NCBI GenBank assembly: GCA_018701395.1
Contig: JABIWU010000086.1
Location: forward strand, 1-37,973
Origin: Phycisphaerae bacterium
Lineage (GTDB): Bacteria; Planctomycetota; Phycisphaerae; Phycisphaerales; SM1A02
DNA: 37,973 nucleotides
Reading direction: 5' to 3'
The notes beneath the pieces are model-generated. The model was not told where the DNA came from and ran no database searches. It saw only the letters and a list, made by a program, of their open reading frames with translations. The first letter of the stretch is position 1. Each line of letters starts with the position of its first letter. The translations under genes were made by a program, and so were the position numbers. Below are positions 1 to 7,362 of the stretch, piece by piece.

Positions 1-1607
1 CTTTCACGGTAATCATCGTAGATAGAAGTAATAATAAATTCACTATTATCTTCAAGGCCAAGAACAGATGAAGCTCGATTTGGAAATGTCGGAGTAATCG
101 GCTCTGGTAATACTGCACCACTACGCATAAAAGTGTTATTCAATTCGATTTCATCAAATTCATCGACTTCTGATGACGAAGTAGTTCTGCCAAAGCTTCC
201 ACTGACTTCAGTCGAGCCGTCAGTTGAAAATTCAACTGTTTGCAATTCACCCGATGCGATTAACTCTTCAATTTCTTCTTCACTCATTTCAGTACCATCA
301 GAAGAAATGACTTGTATTTCTACTGAAGAACCAACAGGAGTCATAGTGGATGACGAATGGGACATCAGCACATTAGAAGGCGATTCCTTTTTAGAGTCGC
401 CTTGCAGTTGATGTACTAATTGTATACCAAGAATATTTTTGATTTTCGATTCCGTATTATCAATGTAAAGAGCGTTTTCTGTTTTATGCTTATCTAGTTT
501 TGAATCAAACTCAGTTATAACATCCCCGCTCATGATTGCAATTGTCTGCACTTTTCTTGATTTTTCAAGTATATCCGCATGTGCTGCTGTTTTCTTTTTC
601 CACTTAGAGTTAAAGGTTATTTGAATACCTTCAAGATCAATCCGTTGGCCTTCACTTAGTTCGGGCATCGCCAATGCGCGATCAAGGAGTTTTGCAATTC
701 GTTTACCACCCCGCGAAGCATCATTAAAAGATGTAGAAAAGTAATAATCTTGAAGTTGCCGAGCGTCCTCTGCGCCTAATAATGCATCGAGTTTTTTCCA
801 TGTTTTCCAATTGAGTTGGCTAACTACGTAGGCCTGATCAATAAGTGGTTTCAATAAAATATCGCCACGGCGTTTCAAATCTTCGATTGCACCTTCATCA
901 GACATAAAACGCATCAACAGTGCTTGCTGGCTTAAATCACGAACACCAAGTTCATCGATTTGATCTAAAGTTAACCTTACGCTCTCGACAACTGCTTCAA
1001 AGCCATCTTTCACCTCTTTGAGATACCGATGTTCATAAGCATCAAGCGCTGCATCTATTTCTTCGCTTGGTTCAGCATGTAATCTATCGTAAATCCCACG
1101 CATCTGCGAACGTGCGCCTTTATTTAACTGACCAAGAAGTTCTGTAACAAAAATGTTATACGCTTCTAACTCGCGGGCAATTCGAATTTTGCCAAGAACT
1201 TTCCGTTGCTTTACAGTGAGCATTTCTGACACTTCATCATAAAACAAATTATCAGAACGATGAATTGATTTCATTGCTCGCTTTGCTTTGCGAATGATTT
1301 CTTCAATTAACACTCGCTCTGGAATACTAAATGACATGAAGTCGAATGTTGCAGCCATACTTGCAAGCGAATTTTCGAAATCTTTTATCTCCCCATTACG
1401 AGTTCTCGAAAAATCTTCGAGGTACCGGTCATACACTTCTAGAATTGCTTCTTGTTGCACTTCAGACATATCCAGCTTGTTTGACATTCTTTCTAGTTCG
1501 CGAACTTTGACTGGATCCGACAGCAACGGAATAGATTGTGCGCTCGAGTTAGCCACGAAAAGACAAACGAATAGAACAATAATAACTGCAGTTAATTTAT
1601 TTTTCAT
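1..1607 (-). CDS. Large secreted protein of unknown function, 3' part cut off by the window edge
   Basis: An open frame runs without a stop from ATG 1607 to base 1 (535 codons plus two bases), so the C terminus lies outside the window. I do not recognise the family. The first ~25 residues form a classical Sec signal peptide: a short basic start (MKNK), a hydrophobic core rich in V, L and F, and a likely cleavage after ANSSA. Residues ~30-400 are strongly charged and look mostly helical, with many E/K/R/L/A residues and few glycines, possibly coiled coil. After ~400 the composition changes to a Ser/Thr/Glu/Asp-rich, apparently disordered tail. No catalytic motif or membrane helix is visible after the signal. 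The ATG lies only 17 bases beyond the terminator of the upstream gene, so it probably has its own promoter (TGT-TAATAT, six bases before ATG). A helical periplasmic or surface protein is the most that can be said. Confidence 0.8.
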   Translation of the reverse strand, partial: MKNKLTAVIIVLFVCLFVANSSAQSIPLLSDPVKVRELERMSNKLDMSEVQQEAILEVYDRYLEDFSRTRNGEIKDFENSLASMAATFDFMSFSIPERVLIEEIIRKAKRAMKSIHRSDNLFYDEVSEMLTVKQRKVLGKIRIARELEAYNIFVTELLGQLNKGARSQMRGIYDRLHAEPSEEIDAALDAYEHRYLKEVKDGFEAVVESVRLTLDQIDELGVRDLSQQALLMRFMSDEGAIEDLKRRGDILLKPLIDQAYVVSQLNWKTWKKLDALLGAEDARQLQDYYFSTSFNDASRGGKRIAKLLDRALAMPELSEGQRIDLEGIQITFNSKWKKKTAAHADILEKSRKVQTIAIMSGDVITEFDSKLDKHKTENALYIDNTESKIKNILGIQLVHQLQGDSKKESPSNVLMSHSSSTMTPVGSSVEIQVISSDGTEMSEEEIEELIASGELQTVEFSTDGSTEVSGSFGRTTSSSEVDEFDEIELNNTFMRSGAVLPEPITPTFPNRASSVLGLEDNSEFIITSIYDDYRE

Positions 1608-1613
1608 GCATAT

Positions 1614-1622
1614 ATATTAACA
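1614..1622 (-). promoter_or_regulatory. Extended -10 promoter abutting the start of the large secreted protein gene
   Basis: Read on the minus strand, TGT-TAATAT ends six bases before ATG 1607. The element sits in the gap between the upstream terminator and the start codon, so transcription would begin on or next to the ATG, giving a leaderless message. No Shine-Dalgarno sequence is present. Confidence 0.5.
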
Positions 1623-1623
1623 T

Positions 1624-1656
1624 AAAAAAAACGCAACGAGCGTAACTCGTTGCGTT
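1624..1656 (-). terminator. Intrinsic terminator of the B12-domain gene
   Basis: A perfect 11-bp stem (1630-1640 with 1646-1656, loop of five) is followed on the minus strand by a run of eight T. It lies 32 bases past the stop codon at 1689, an ideal placement for the gene at 1689-2393. Confidence 0.88.
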
Positions 1657-1688
1657 ATTGGGTTTTGCGAAATTATTTTTTGCTGTAT

Positions 1689-2393
1689 TTAAGCGGCTTT
1701 TCGCGTGCGAATGTTCTTTCCAACTGTTCGTTGGTCTTCTGTTGCACGTCGGCTAGACTCTGTTGTTAATTTAGTTTTTAGTTCTGCTGGTGAGCTTGCC
1801 CATAGGTCTGCACCAATTTCTTCAGCAAGACCTTCAACTCTATTGAATAACCCGCCGCCTACTGCAATTTGTGTGTTAGGCGAAGCACCAATTGATTTTA
1901 TTGTGTCAATAATGTTTCGGATATGTGGGGCATCACTCGGCGCTGATGAGAACATGCAAAGTGCGTTTGGTTTACATTCATTTGTTTCTGCAAGAATTTC
2001 ATCTGCTGGAACACCGCCACCACCAAATTTAACATTCCAACCGTCTGCTTCACAAAGGTCAGCAACAATTTGTGCCGCAAGGTCATCTGCTTCGCTTGGA
2101 CCACAGAATAAAAGAATGCTTTTATCATTACTTGCTTGCTGTGTGTAACCAGCTTGCACTTGATCGACGAGCGAACGAAGTAATCGTGTTGCATAATGGT
2201 AAGCAACACTTGTCATTTGGTCAGATCGATAGAGCGTGTTGATTGCTTCAAGAACTGGCCAGAAGCCGTTCTCGGAAATCTCTTCTGCTGACCAACCACT
2301 TGTAATAGCTTCAGCGACAAAGGCGCGAGCAGTTGGTCGATCGCCGGTAATGAGTAATGGAAATAGTTTTTCAATAAATGTATCTGTGTTCAC
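1689..2393 (-). CDS. Cobalamin-binding-type domain protein, degenerate metal-ligand motif
   Basis: The protein (234 residues from GTG 2393) has the two-part architecture of B12-binding modules such as those of methionine synthase and corrinoid proteins: a helical cap (~1-85) and then a Rossmann-like domain (~90-205). The sequence around EADDLAAQIV aligns with the family signature DxHxxG...NIV, but Asp stands where the cobalt-coordinating His belongs and Ala replaces Gly. Downstream FSSAP and VGGGLFN match the later S-x-L and GG positions. Usual His-on cobalamin binding is therefore doubtful; it may bind base-on cobalamin, another ligand or nothing. The GTG was chosen because AAAAGGGG lies seven bases upstream; an in-frame ATG at 2417 would add eight residues but has a poorly spaced ribosome site. 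The C terminus is basic. No methyltransferase or DNA-binding domain is attached. The substrate is unknown. Confidence 0.8.
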   Translation of the reverse strand: MNTDTFIEKLFPLLITGDRPTARAFVAEAITSGWSAEEISENGFWPVLEAINTLYRSDQMTSVAYHYATRLLRSLVDQVQAGYTQQASNDKSILLFCGPSEADDLAAQIVADLCEADGWNVKFGGGGVPADEILAETNECKPNALCMFSSAPSDAPHIRNIIDTIKSIGASPNTQIAVGGGLFNRVEGLAEEIGADLWASSPAELKTKLTTESSRRATEDQRTVGKNIRTRKAA

Positions 2394-2417
2394 GGCAAAA
2401 CCCCTTTTGCGTTGCAT

Positions 2418-2833
2418 GCCTCTTATCCACGAGGCGGATTAATCTGTCAAAGACAGTGACCTTGTGATTCCAACCATTGAAACTCGAACCAAGGACAACC
2501 CTACAATCGTTTGGAACGGGTTCCCCGCTCGACAAATATCTGAATTCTCTGTTTTCTCTCAATATCGGACTACTTGAACTAGTCAAAAGGCGCTCAAAAA
2601 CTAGCAATATGGTCCTTTTCGGCAGAATAACGCCTATTATTATCGGCTAAACCATAATAAAAAACCTCAGAACAAAATGACTCTGATGTATTTTTAAATC
2701 TAACTAAGTGTTGTACCCATTAGAGCATTGACCTCAAGAACCAACAGCAGCAAAAAAACGACTACATCTATGAAACTCAACCTATTAACACCGATTCCCG
2801 AATTTTAAATACGTGGTATAGAGCGTTTGTTAT
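2418..2833. other. Intergenic region between asnS and the B12-domain gene
   Basis: About 416 bases without a convincing gene. On the minus strand it holds a weak terminator-like hairpin for asnS (2659-2686), a possible TTGACT (2581-2586) / TATTGA (2559-2564) promoter pair with 16-bp spacing, and a small GCCTC/GAGGC hairpin (2418-2435) just before the B12-domain start region. No tRNA fold, cobalamin riboswitch box or repeat array was found. The length suggests a long leader or an unrecognised small RNA. Confidence 0.5.
2659..2686 (-). terminator. asnS: Possible terminator of asnS
   Basis: On the minus strand a 5-bp stem (TCAGA/TCTGA, 2682-2686 with 2667-2671, ten-base loop) is followed after two G by a run of six T. 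It lies about 150 bases past the asnS stop, and the stem is short, so this is tentative. Confidence 0.35.
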
Positions 2834-4267
2834 TTAAAAATCACAGTTGCGTGGAGATCGTGGAAACGGAATAACATCACGAATATTAGCCATTCCGGTG
2901 GCGTAAAGAATCGTGCGCTCAAAGCCGAGCCCAAAACCCGCATGTGGAACAGTGCCGTATTTTCGCAAATCGCGGTACCACCAGTATGGTTCTGGCTCTA
3001 AGCCACATTCTGTAAGACGGTTGTCCAAGACATCAAGGCGTTCTTCACGTTGAGAACCACCAATTATTTCGCCAATTCCAGGAGCTAAAACATCCATTGC
3101 TGCGACGGTTTTTTCATCATCATTCAATCGCATGTAAAACGCTTTAATTTCTTTCGGATAATTCATCAATACAATTGGTTTCCCGACATGTTCTTCGGTT
3201 AACCAACGCTCATGCTCCGACTGCAAATCACTACCCCACTTCACGTTGTAATCAAATTTTGTGCCAGAATCTTGTGCTTTAATTAAAGCAGAAATTGCAT
3301 CGGAATATTCCATGCGTTCGAAACTTGACGAAACGAAACTTTCAAGTCGTTCAATACAACCCTTATCAATTCGTTGTTGAAAGAAGTTCATATCATCAGG
3401 GCGTTCGTTTAACAAATCAGTAAAAATAGTTTTTAAAAAGTCTTCAGCAAGATCAGCGTTGTCGTTCAAGTCAGCAAATGCAATTTCGGGTTCAATCATC
3501 CAGAATTCTGAGAGATGCCTTGAAGTGTTCGAGTTTTCTGCGCGAAATGTTGGCCCAAATGTATACACACGGCTTAATGAGCATGCATACGTCTCAACAT
3601 TTATTTGCCCAGACACAGTCAAAAATGATTCTTTTCCAAAGAAATCCTTATCAAAATCGACTTTACCTTCCTCGTTCATTGGCGTATTGACCATGTCAAG
3701 AGTTGAAACTCTAAACATTTCTCCAGCGCCTTCACAATCACTTGCAGTCACAATTGGCGTGTGAACCCACAAAAATTTATTGTCATGAAAATATCGGTGC
3801 ACTGCTTGCGAAAGACAGTCTCGAACGCGAGCAACCGCTGCAAAAGTATTTGTACGAGTTCGCAAATGCGAGACAGTGCGTAAATATTCGAATGTGTGCC
3901 GTTTCGCCGCAACCGGATAGGTATCTGGATCTTCTACAAAACCGACAACCTTGACTTCCGTTGCTTGCATTTCAACCGATTGCCCTTTGCCTTGCGATGC
4001 GACAAGTTCGCCCGTTACTTCAACGGAAGCGCCAGTTGTAAGGTGCACAATTTCCGAATCATAATTTGACAAATCGTTGTTCGCAACAATTTGCAATAAG
4101 TCAAAACAAGTACCATCAGTAATTTGAATGAATGACAATCCTGCTTTTGAATCTCGCCTTGATCGTACCCATCCTTGGACAGTGATAGTTTCACCTACAG
4201 GAATGCGGTTTTTTGCATCTCCAGCAACAATTGAGCAAAGCAACGTTGATTTTGTTTTATACGCCAT
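2834..4267 (-). CDS. asnS: Asparaginyl-tRNA synthetase
   Basis: Class IIb aminoacyl-tRNA synthetase that charges tRNA-Asn with asparagine in the cytoplasm. The protein matches the E. coli type along its whole length: an N-terminal OB-fold anticodon-binding domain ([18 protein letters not shown]), the long linker to the catalytic core ([20 protein letters not shown]), motif 2 ([26 protein letters not shown]) and motif 3 near the C terminus ([10 protein letters not shown]), ending [12 protein letters not shown]. Length is 477 residues from ATG 4267, against about 466 in E. coli. I prefer this start over an in-frame ATG at 4297: MAYKTKS fits the family N terminus, and an extended -10 (TGG-TATTAT) ends nine bases before it, so the upstream ATG would lie outside a leaderless transcript. 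The gene is divergent from the groE operon. A dedicated AsnRS implies that asparagine charging does not rely solely on the amidotransferase route. Confidence 0.96.
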   Translation of the reverse strand: MAYKTKSTLLCSIVAGDAKNRIPVGETITVQGWVRSRRDSKAGLSFIQITDGTCFDLLQIVANNDLSNYDSEIVHLTTGASVEVTGELVASQGKGQSVEMQATEVKVVGFVEDPDTYPVAAKRHTFEYLRTVSHLRTRTNTFAAVARVRDCLSQAVHRYFHDNKFLWVHTPIVTASDCEGAGEMFRVSTLDMVNTPMNEEGKVDFDKDFFGKESFLTVSGQINVETYACSLSRVYTFGPTFRAENSNTSRHLSEFWMIEPEIAFADLNDNADLAEDFLKTIFTDLLNERPDDMNFFQQRIDKGCIERLESFVSSSFERMEYSDAISALIKAQDSGTKFDYNVKWGSDLQSEHERWLTEEHVGKPIVLMNYPKEIKAFYMRLNDDEKTVAAMDVLAPGIGEIIGGSQREERLDVLDNRLTECGLEPEPYWWYRDLRKYGTVPHAGFGLGFERTILYATGMANIRDVIPFPRSPRNCDF

Positions 4268-4276
4268 AAGTTGGGA

Positions 4277-4285
4277 ATAATACCA
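4277..4285 (-). promoter_or_regulatory. asnS: Extended -10 promoter of asnS
   Basis: On the minus strand TGG-TATTAT ends nine bases before ATG 4267. No ribosome-binding site lies between, so the asnS message is probably leaderless or nearly so. No good -35 is visible, as expected for an extended -10 element. Confidence 0.45.
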
Positions 4286-4301
4286 ACTGCGTACCATCAG
4301 G

Positions 4302-4402
4302 GACAGCCCCCTTGGGACTGTCTCAAAGTGTCAATGTATAGATGCACTGCCAAGACGGCAGTTATAGAGATGTATACATGTGCATTGACAGCCCTGCAGG
4401 GC
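4302..4402. repeat. Cluster of inverted repeats in the asnS / groE divergent spacer
   Basis: Four nested or adjacent dyads lie within ~100 bases. A 9-bp stem with one G-U pair occupies 4302-4322 (loop of three). A perfect 8-bp inverted repeat TGTCAATG/CATTGACA (4329-4336 with 4383-4390) encloses the hairpin ACTGCC-aagac-GGCAGT (4346-4362) and the palindrome ATGTATACAT (4370-4379). A perfect 12-bp palindrome GCCCTGCAGGGC occupies 4391-4402. As RNA, 4329-4390 could form a three-way junction; as DNA, these are candidate repressor sites. The CIRCE heat-shock operator is absent. Confidence 0.6.
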
Positions 4403-4441
4403 ATGAAAACGGCACGGGATTTGCATTAGATATTTGTAACC

Positions 4442-4936
4442 ATGGTCTTCCAATCCACACAATCTGCTGAAACACATGACCATAACAAACGACTTAATTT
4501 GTTGCTGACTTGTGGCTCTTGGCGGCAAGATTCTCCTATTTTGCAACTGCCACAGTTACTCGGACCATTCGGAATACGCAGTTTAACTGCAAAAAACGGT
4601 GAAGAAGCCGTCAAAGTGATCGAATCCAGTTCTATTCATATTGCAATAGTTGACCTAGCAATTCCACTCAAAATTGGGTCCTCAGACAAAAGACCTGGTG
4701 GCGAACGTGTGCTCCAACTCCTTCGCCGGCTCAACCCGCAACCCCCCACAATCGTCATTAGACCTCGGCAAACTTCCGCCCGAGAAAATGCCCGAAGTTT
4801 GGCACGTTCTCTGCATGAAGGTGCCTTTACAGTCGTCGATCGTCCAGCGATGCTAGAAACACTGCTCGATGCTCTCCAGCGAGCGCTCAGAAAGCATTAC
4901 TCAAATCGATGGCCTGACCAAAATTGGAATTTATAA
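4442..4936 (+). CDS. Stand-alone degenerate response-regulator receiver (pseudo-receiver)
   Basis: 164 residues with the outline of a CheY-like receiver and no output domain. Recognisable parts are LTAKNGEEAVKVI, typical of alpha-2, the strand HIAIVDLAIPL with Asp71 where the phospho-acceptor sits, and the C-terminal VDRPAMLETLLDALQRAL, typical of beta5-alpha5. Key residues have changed: the acidic pair after beta1 is replaced by LLLTCGS, and the invariant Lys before Pro is Arg134. Phosphorylation by Mg2+-dependent chemistry is therefore doubtful. It lies 50 bases upstream of groES on the same strand and probably starts the groE operon, suggesting a protein-binding or regulatory role tied to stress, which is inference. 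No Shine-Dalgarno sequence precedes ATG 4442. A diverged but active receiver remains possible. Confidence 0.65.
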   Translation: MVFQSTQSAETHDHNKRLNLLLTCGSWRQDSPILQLPQLLGPFGIRSLTAKNGEEAVKVIESSSIHIAIVDLAIPLKIGSSDKRPGGERVLQLLRRLNPQPPTIVIRPRQTSARENARSLARSLHEGAFTVVDRPAMLETLLDALQRALRKHYSNRWPDQNWNL

Positions 4937-4986
4937 CTTAGCGAACAAAGCACGTAGAGAAATCAGAAAGAAAACAAGGAGTACAC

Positions 4987-5277
4987 ATGAACATCAAACC
5001 ACTAGGCGACAAGATACTTGTCCAACGAGCAGAAGCTCAAACACAAACAGACAGCGGAATCTATATTCCAGAGTCTGCAAAAGATAAACCAAAAGAAGGC
5101 AAGATTATCGAAGTCGGCAACGGCCACTTAAATCAAGAAACTGGCGAACGAATTCCTTTCACTGTTAAGAAAGGCGATAACGTTTTGTTCACTTCCTATG
5201 CAGGCACTGAAATCAAAATTAACAACAACGATTATTTAATTATGACTGAGGACGACATCCTTGGAATCGTTGAATAA
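4987..5277 (+). CDS. groES: GroES co-chaperonin (Hsp10)
   Basis: The 96-residue protein has the full length and order of GroES: MNIKPLGDKILVQR at the N terminus, the mobile loop region around TDSGIYIPESAKDKPKEGKI, and the C-terminal segment VKKGDNVLFTSYAGTEIKINNNDYLIMTEDDILGIVE. It forms the heptameric lid over the GroEL folding chamber in the cytoplasm. A good ribosome site (AAGGAGT) lies seven bases before the ATG. It follows the pseudo-receiver gene by 50 bases and is separated from groEL by a small unknown gene, unlike the usual directly adjacent groES-groEL pair. No CIRCE operator (TTAGCACTC inverted repeat) is seen upstream. Confidence 0.97.
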   Translation: MNIKPLGDKILVQRAEAQTQTDSGIYIPESAKDKPKEGKIIEVGNGHLNQETGERIPFTVKKGDNVLFTSYAGTEIKINNNDYLIMTEDDILGIVE

Positions 5278-5296
5278 CGAATCGAGGCAACACACT

Positions 5297-5521
5297 ATGG
5301 AACGCGGACCACTACTTGAAATAATTACCGAAATGGTAGGAACAAATAAAGAACTTTCAATTATGTTCTATGGGAAAGACAATGAACTTGAAGTAATGGA
5401 TGTTTTATCCGTTGAACGATTAACAAGTTCGCAGGGAATTCACTTAAAAACAAAAACAAATAATATTTGGATAGATAGTGCGCATGTTTCTGCCGTGTGG
5501 CAAGTTCGTGACGACATCTAA
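5297..5521 (+). CDS. Small conserved-looking protein between groES and groEL, unknown function
   Basis: A 74-residue frame from ATG 5297, preceded by GAGG at a suitable distance. A longer frame starting at 5261 would overlap groES and lacks a ribosome site. The protein is acidic and compact, without signal peptide, membrane helix or cysteine cluster. Alternating hydrophobic stretches (ELSIMFYGKDNELEVMDVLSVERL, then GIHLKTKTNNIWIDSAHVSAVWQV) suggest a small beta barrel or SH3-like fold. It is 19 bases after groES and 21 bases before groEL, so all three are surely cotranscribed. I recognise no family. Position suggests a chaperonin-associated role or a translational spacer, but the sequence does not prove function. 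Confidence 0.7.
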   Translation: MERGPLLEIITEMVGTNKELSIMFYGKDNELEVMDVLSVERLTSSQGIHLKTKTNNIWIDSAHVSAVWQVRDDI

Positions 5522-5542
5522 ACCAAAAGAAAGAAGAAAAAT

Positions 5543-7171
5543 ATGGCAGCAAAACAAATTGTATTTGATATCGAAGCTCGCGAGCACATGCTACGCGGTA
5601 TTCAAAAACTAGCTAAAGCAGTAAAGACTACACTCGGTCCTTCTGGCAGAGTTGTAATTCTTGAAAAGTCATTCGGAGCACCGACCGTAACTAAAGATGG
5701 TGTTACGGTTGCAAAAGAAATTGAACTTGATGATCAGCGTGAAAACATGGGTGCTCAAATGGTCAAAGAAGTGGCAACGAAATGTTCAAAAGACGCTGGT
5801 GACGGCACAACCACTGCGACTGTGTATGCTGAAGCAATCTTCAGCGAAGGACTTAAAAATATTACAGCAGGCGCACACGCAAACCAAGTTCGTCGAGGCA
5901 TTGACTTAGGCGTTGCAGCAATCGTAAGTGAATTACACTCGATGTCGAACGATGTCAAAAACTCAAGCGAAATTGCTCAAGTTGGCATGTGCGCAGCTAA
6001 CCAAGACACTGAAATAGGCAAAATTATTGCCAAAGCAATGGATAAGGTTGGAAAAGACGGCGTAATTACAGTTGAAGAGGGTCAATCACTTGGAACTGAT
6101 GTTGAACTTGTCGAAGGCATGCAGTTTGAAAAGGGCTACCTTAGCCCACACTTTGTTACCGATACAACAGCGATGGATGTAACGCTAGAAGACTGCTATG
6201 TATTGATTCACGAAAAGAAAATCAGCACAGCAAAAGACATGCTTCCAGTTCTTGGAAAAGTTGCTGAAACAGGCAAAGCTCTTCTTATCATTGCTGAAGA
6301 TGTTGATGCTGAAGCACTCGCAACTCTTGTTGTTAACAAACTTCGTGGAACAATTAAAGTATGTGCAATCAAGGCTCCAGGTTTTGGGGACCGTCGCAAA
6401 GCGATGTTACAAGACATTGCAATCTTAACTGGTGGTGAGCCAGTTATGGAAGAACTCGGCATGAGCTTGGAAAACATTGAGTTAAACCAACTCGGTCGTG
6501 CAAAGAAAGTTACTATCGAAAAAGATTCCACGACAATTATTGAAGGTGCTGGAAAATCATCCGACATCAAGGGTCGCATCGATCAAATTCGTGCTCAAAT
6601 TAAAAACACATCTTCAGATTATGATGCTGAAAAATTGCAAGAACGTCTTGCAAAATTGGCTGGCGGTGTTGCGCAAATTAATGTTGGCGCAGCAACTGAA
6701 GTTGAAATGAAAGAAAAGAAAGCTCGAGTTGAAGATGCATTACATGCTTGCCGTGCTGCTGTTGAAGAAGGCATTCTTCCAGGCGGTGGCGTTGCAGTCA
6801 TTCGCGCAAAACGCGCTCTAGATGCAGCACGAAAGAAAGCTAAAGGCGACGAAAAACTTGGCATCGAAATTGTCGGACGTGCTCTTACTGCTCCGATTCG
6901 TCAAATCGCAGAAAACTGTGGCCTTGACGGTTCAATCGTTTGCCAAAAAGTCGAAGAAGCAGACGATGACCGCTTCGGATTCAACGGTTTGACAGGTCAA
7001 TACGAAGACCTCATCAAATCAGGCGTTATTGTTCCCACTAAAGTGGAACGGATTGCTCTACAGAATGCTGCAAGTATTAGCGGACTTCTCCTCACAACCG
7101 ATTGTGCGATTACTGAAATTAAAGAAAAAACTGAAGTTAATGCAGGCGGTATGGATGACATGGGTTTTTAA
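5543..7171 (+). CDS. groEL: GroEL chaperonin (Hsp60)
   Basis: The 542-residue protein is a full GroEL: the nucleotide-binding segment [34 protein letters not shown], the ATP-site motif [14 protein letters not shown], the apical domain in the middle, and the equatorial return with [22 protein letters not shown]. It forms the double-ring folding machine and works with the GroES encoded just upstream. The C-terminal tail is short, ending [10 protein letters not shown] rather than a long GGM repeat, so the floor of the cavity differs from that of E. coli. A purine-rich AAGAAGAAAAAT ribosome site precedes the ATG. A strong intrinsic terminator closes the operon. Confidence 0.98.
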   Translation: MAAKQIVFDIEAREHMLRGIQKLAKAVKTTLGPSGRVVILEKSFGAPTVTKDGVTVAKEIELDDQRENMGAQMVKEVATKCSKDAGDGTTTATVYAEAIFSEGLKNITAGAHANQVRRGIDLGVAAIVSELHSMSNDVKNSSEIAQVGMCAANQDTEIGKIIAKAMDKVGKDGVITVEEGQSLGTDVELVEGMQFEKGYLSPHFVTDTTAMDVTLEDCYVLIHEKKISTAKDMLPVLGKVAETGKALLIIAEDVDAEALATLVVNKLRGTIKVCAIKAPGFGDRRKAMLQDIAILTGGEPVMEELGMSLENIELNQLGRAKKVTIEKDSTTIIEGAGKSSDIKGRIDQIRAQIKNTSSDYDAEKLQERLAKLAGGVAQINVGAATEVEMKEKKARVEDALHACRAAVEEGILPGGGVAVIRAKRALDAARKKAKGDEKLGIEIVGRALTAPIRQIAENCGLDGSIVCQKVEEADDDRFGFNGLTGQYEDLIKSGVIVPTKVERIALQNAASISGLLLTTDCAITEIKEKTEVNAGGMDDMGF

Positions 7172-7207
7172 TCCTCATTAGTACAACTATTCTCTTTTTA
7201 CTAAAAG

Positions 7208-7252
7208 GAGCGCCGCGAACTTACAATGCAAGTCGCGGCGCTCTTTTTTTTT
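7208..7252 (+). terminator. groEL: Intrinsic terminator of the groE operon
   Basis: A perfect 11-bp GC-rich stem (GAGCGCCGCGA at 7208-7218 with its complement at 7233-7243) is followed at once by nine T. It lies 36 bases after the groEL stop. Confidence 0.93.
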
Positions 7253-7344
7253 GCCACTAGTTCTTTCCCCTCCGAACAACTAGTAGACACCTTCTCTTCA
7301 CCAGAATATTCGTGAAAACGAGCGAGGCGGTTCCATCGGTCCTC

Positions 7345-7353
7345 TGATAGAAT
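7345..7353 (+). promoter_or_regulatory. Extended -10 promoter of the RNase D-family gene
   Basis: TGA-TAGAAT ends nine bases before ATG 7363, and no ribosome-binding site lies between. Transcription would begin within a few bases of the ATG. A 7-bp inverted repeat (ACTAGTT/AACTAGT, 7256-7262 with 7278-7284) lies upstream and could be an operator. Confidence 0.5.
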
Positions 7354-7362
7354 TAAAAAACT

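Noticed and set aside
133-411. Plus-strand frame near the left edge
   Set aside because: It is an out-of-strand shadow of the large minus-strand secreted protein gene; its Ser-rich content mirrors that gene's acidic tail.
2440-2520. tRNA-like GGTTCGAGT sequence on the minus strand
   Set aside because: The T-arm does not close, and no acceptor, D or anticodon stem can be formed around it.
4298-4986. CIRCE operator expected for groE
   Set aside because: No TTAGCACTC-N9-GAGTGCTAA or near match was found in the upstream region.
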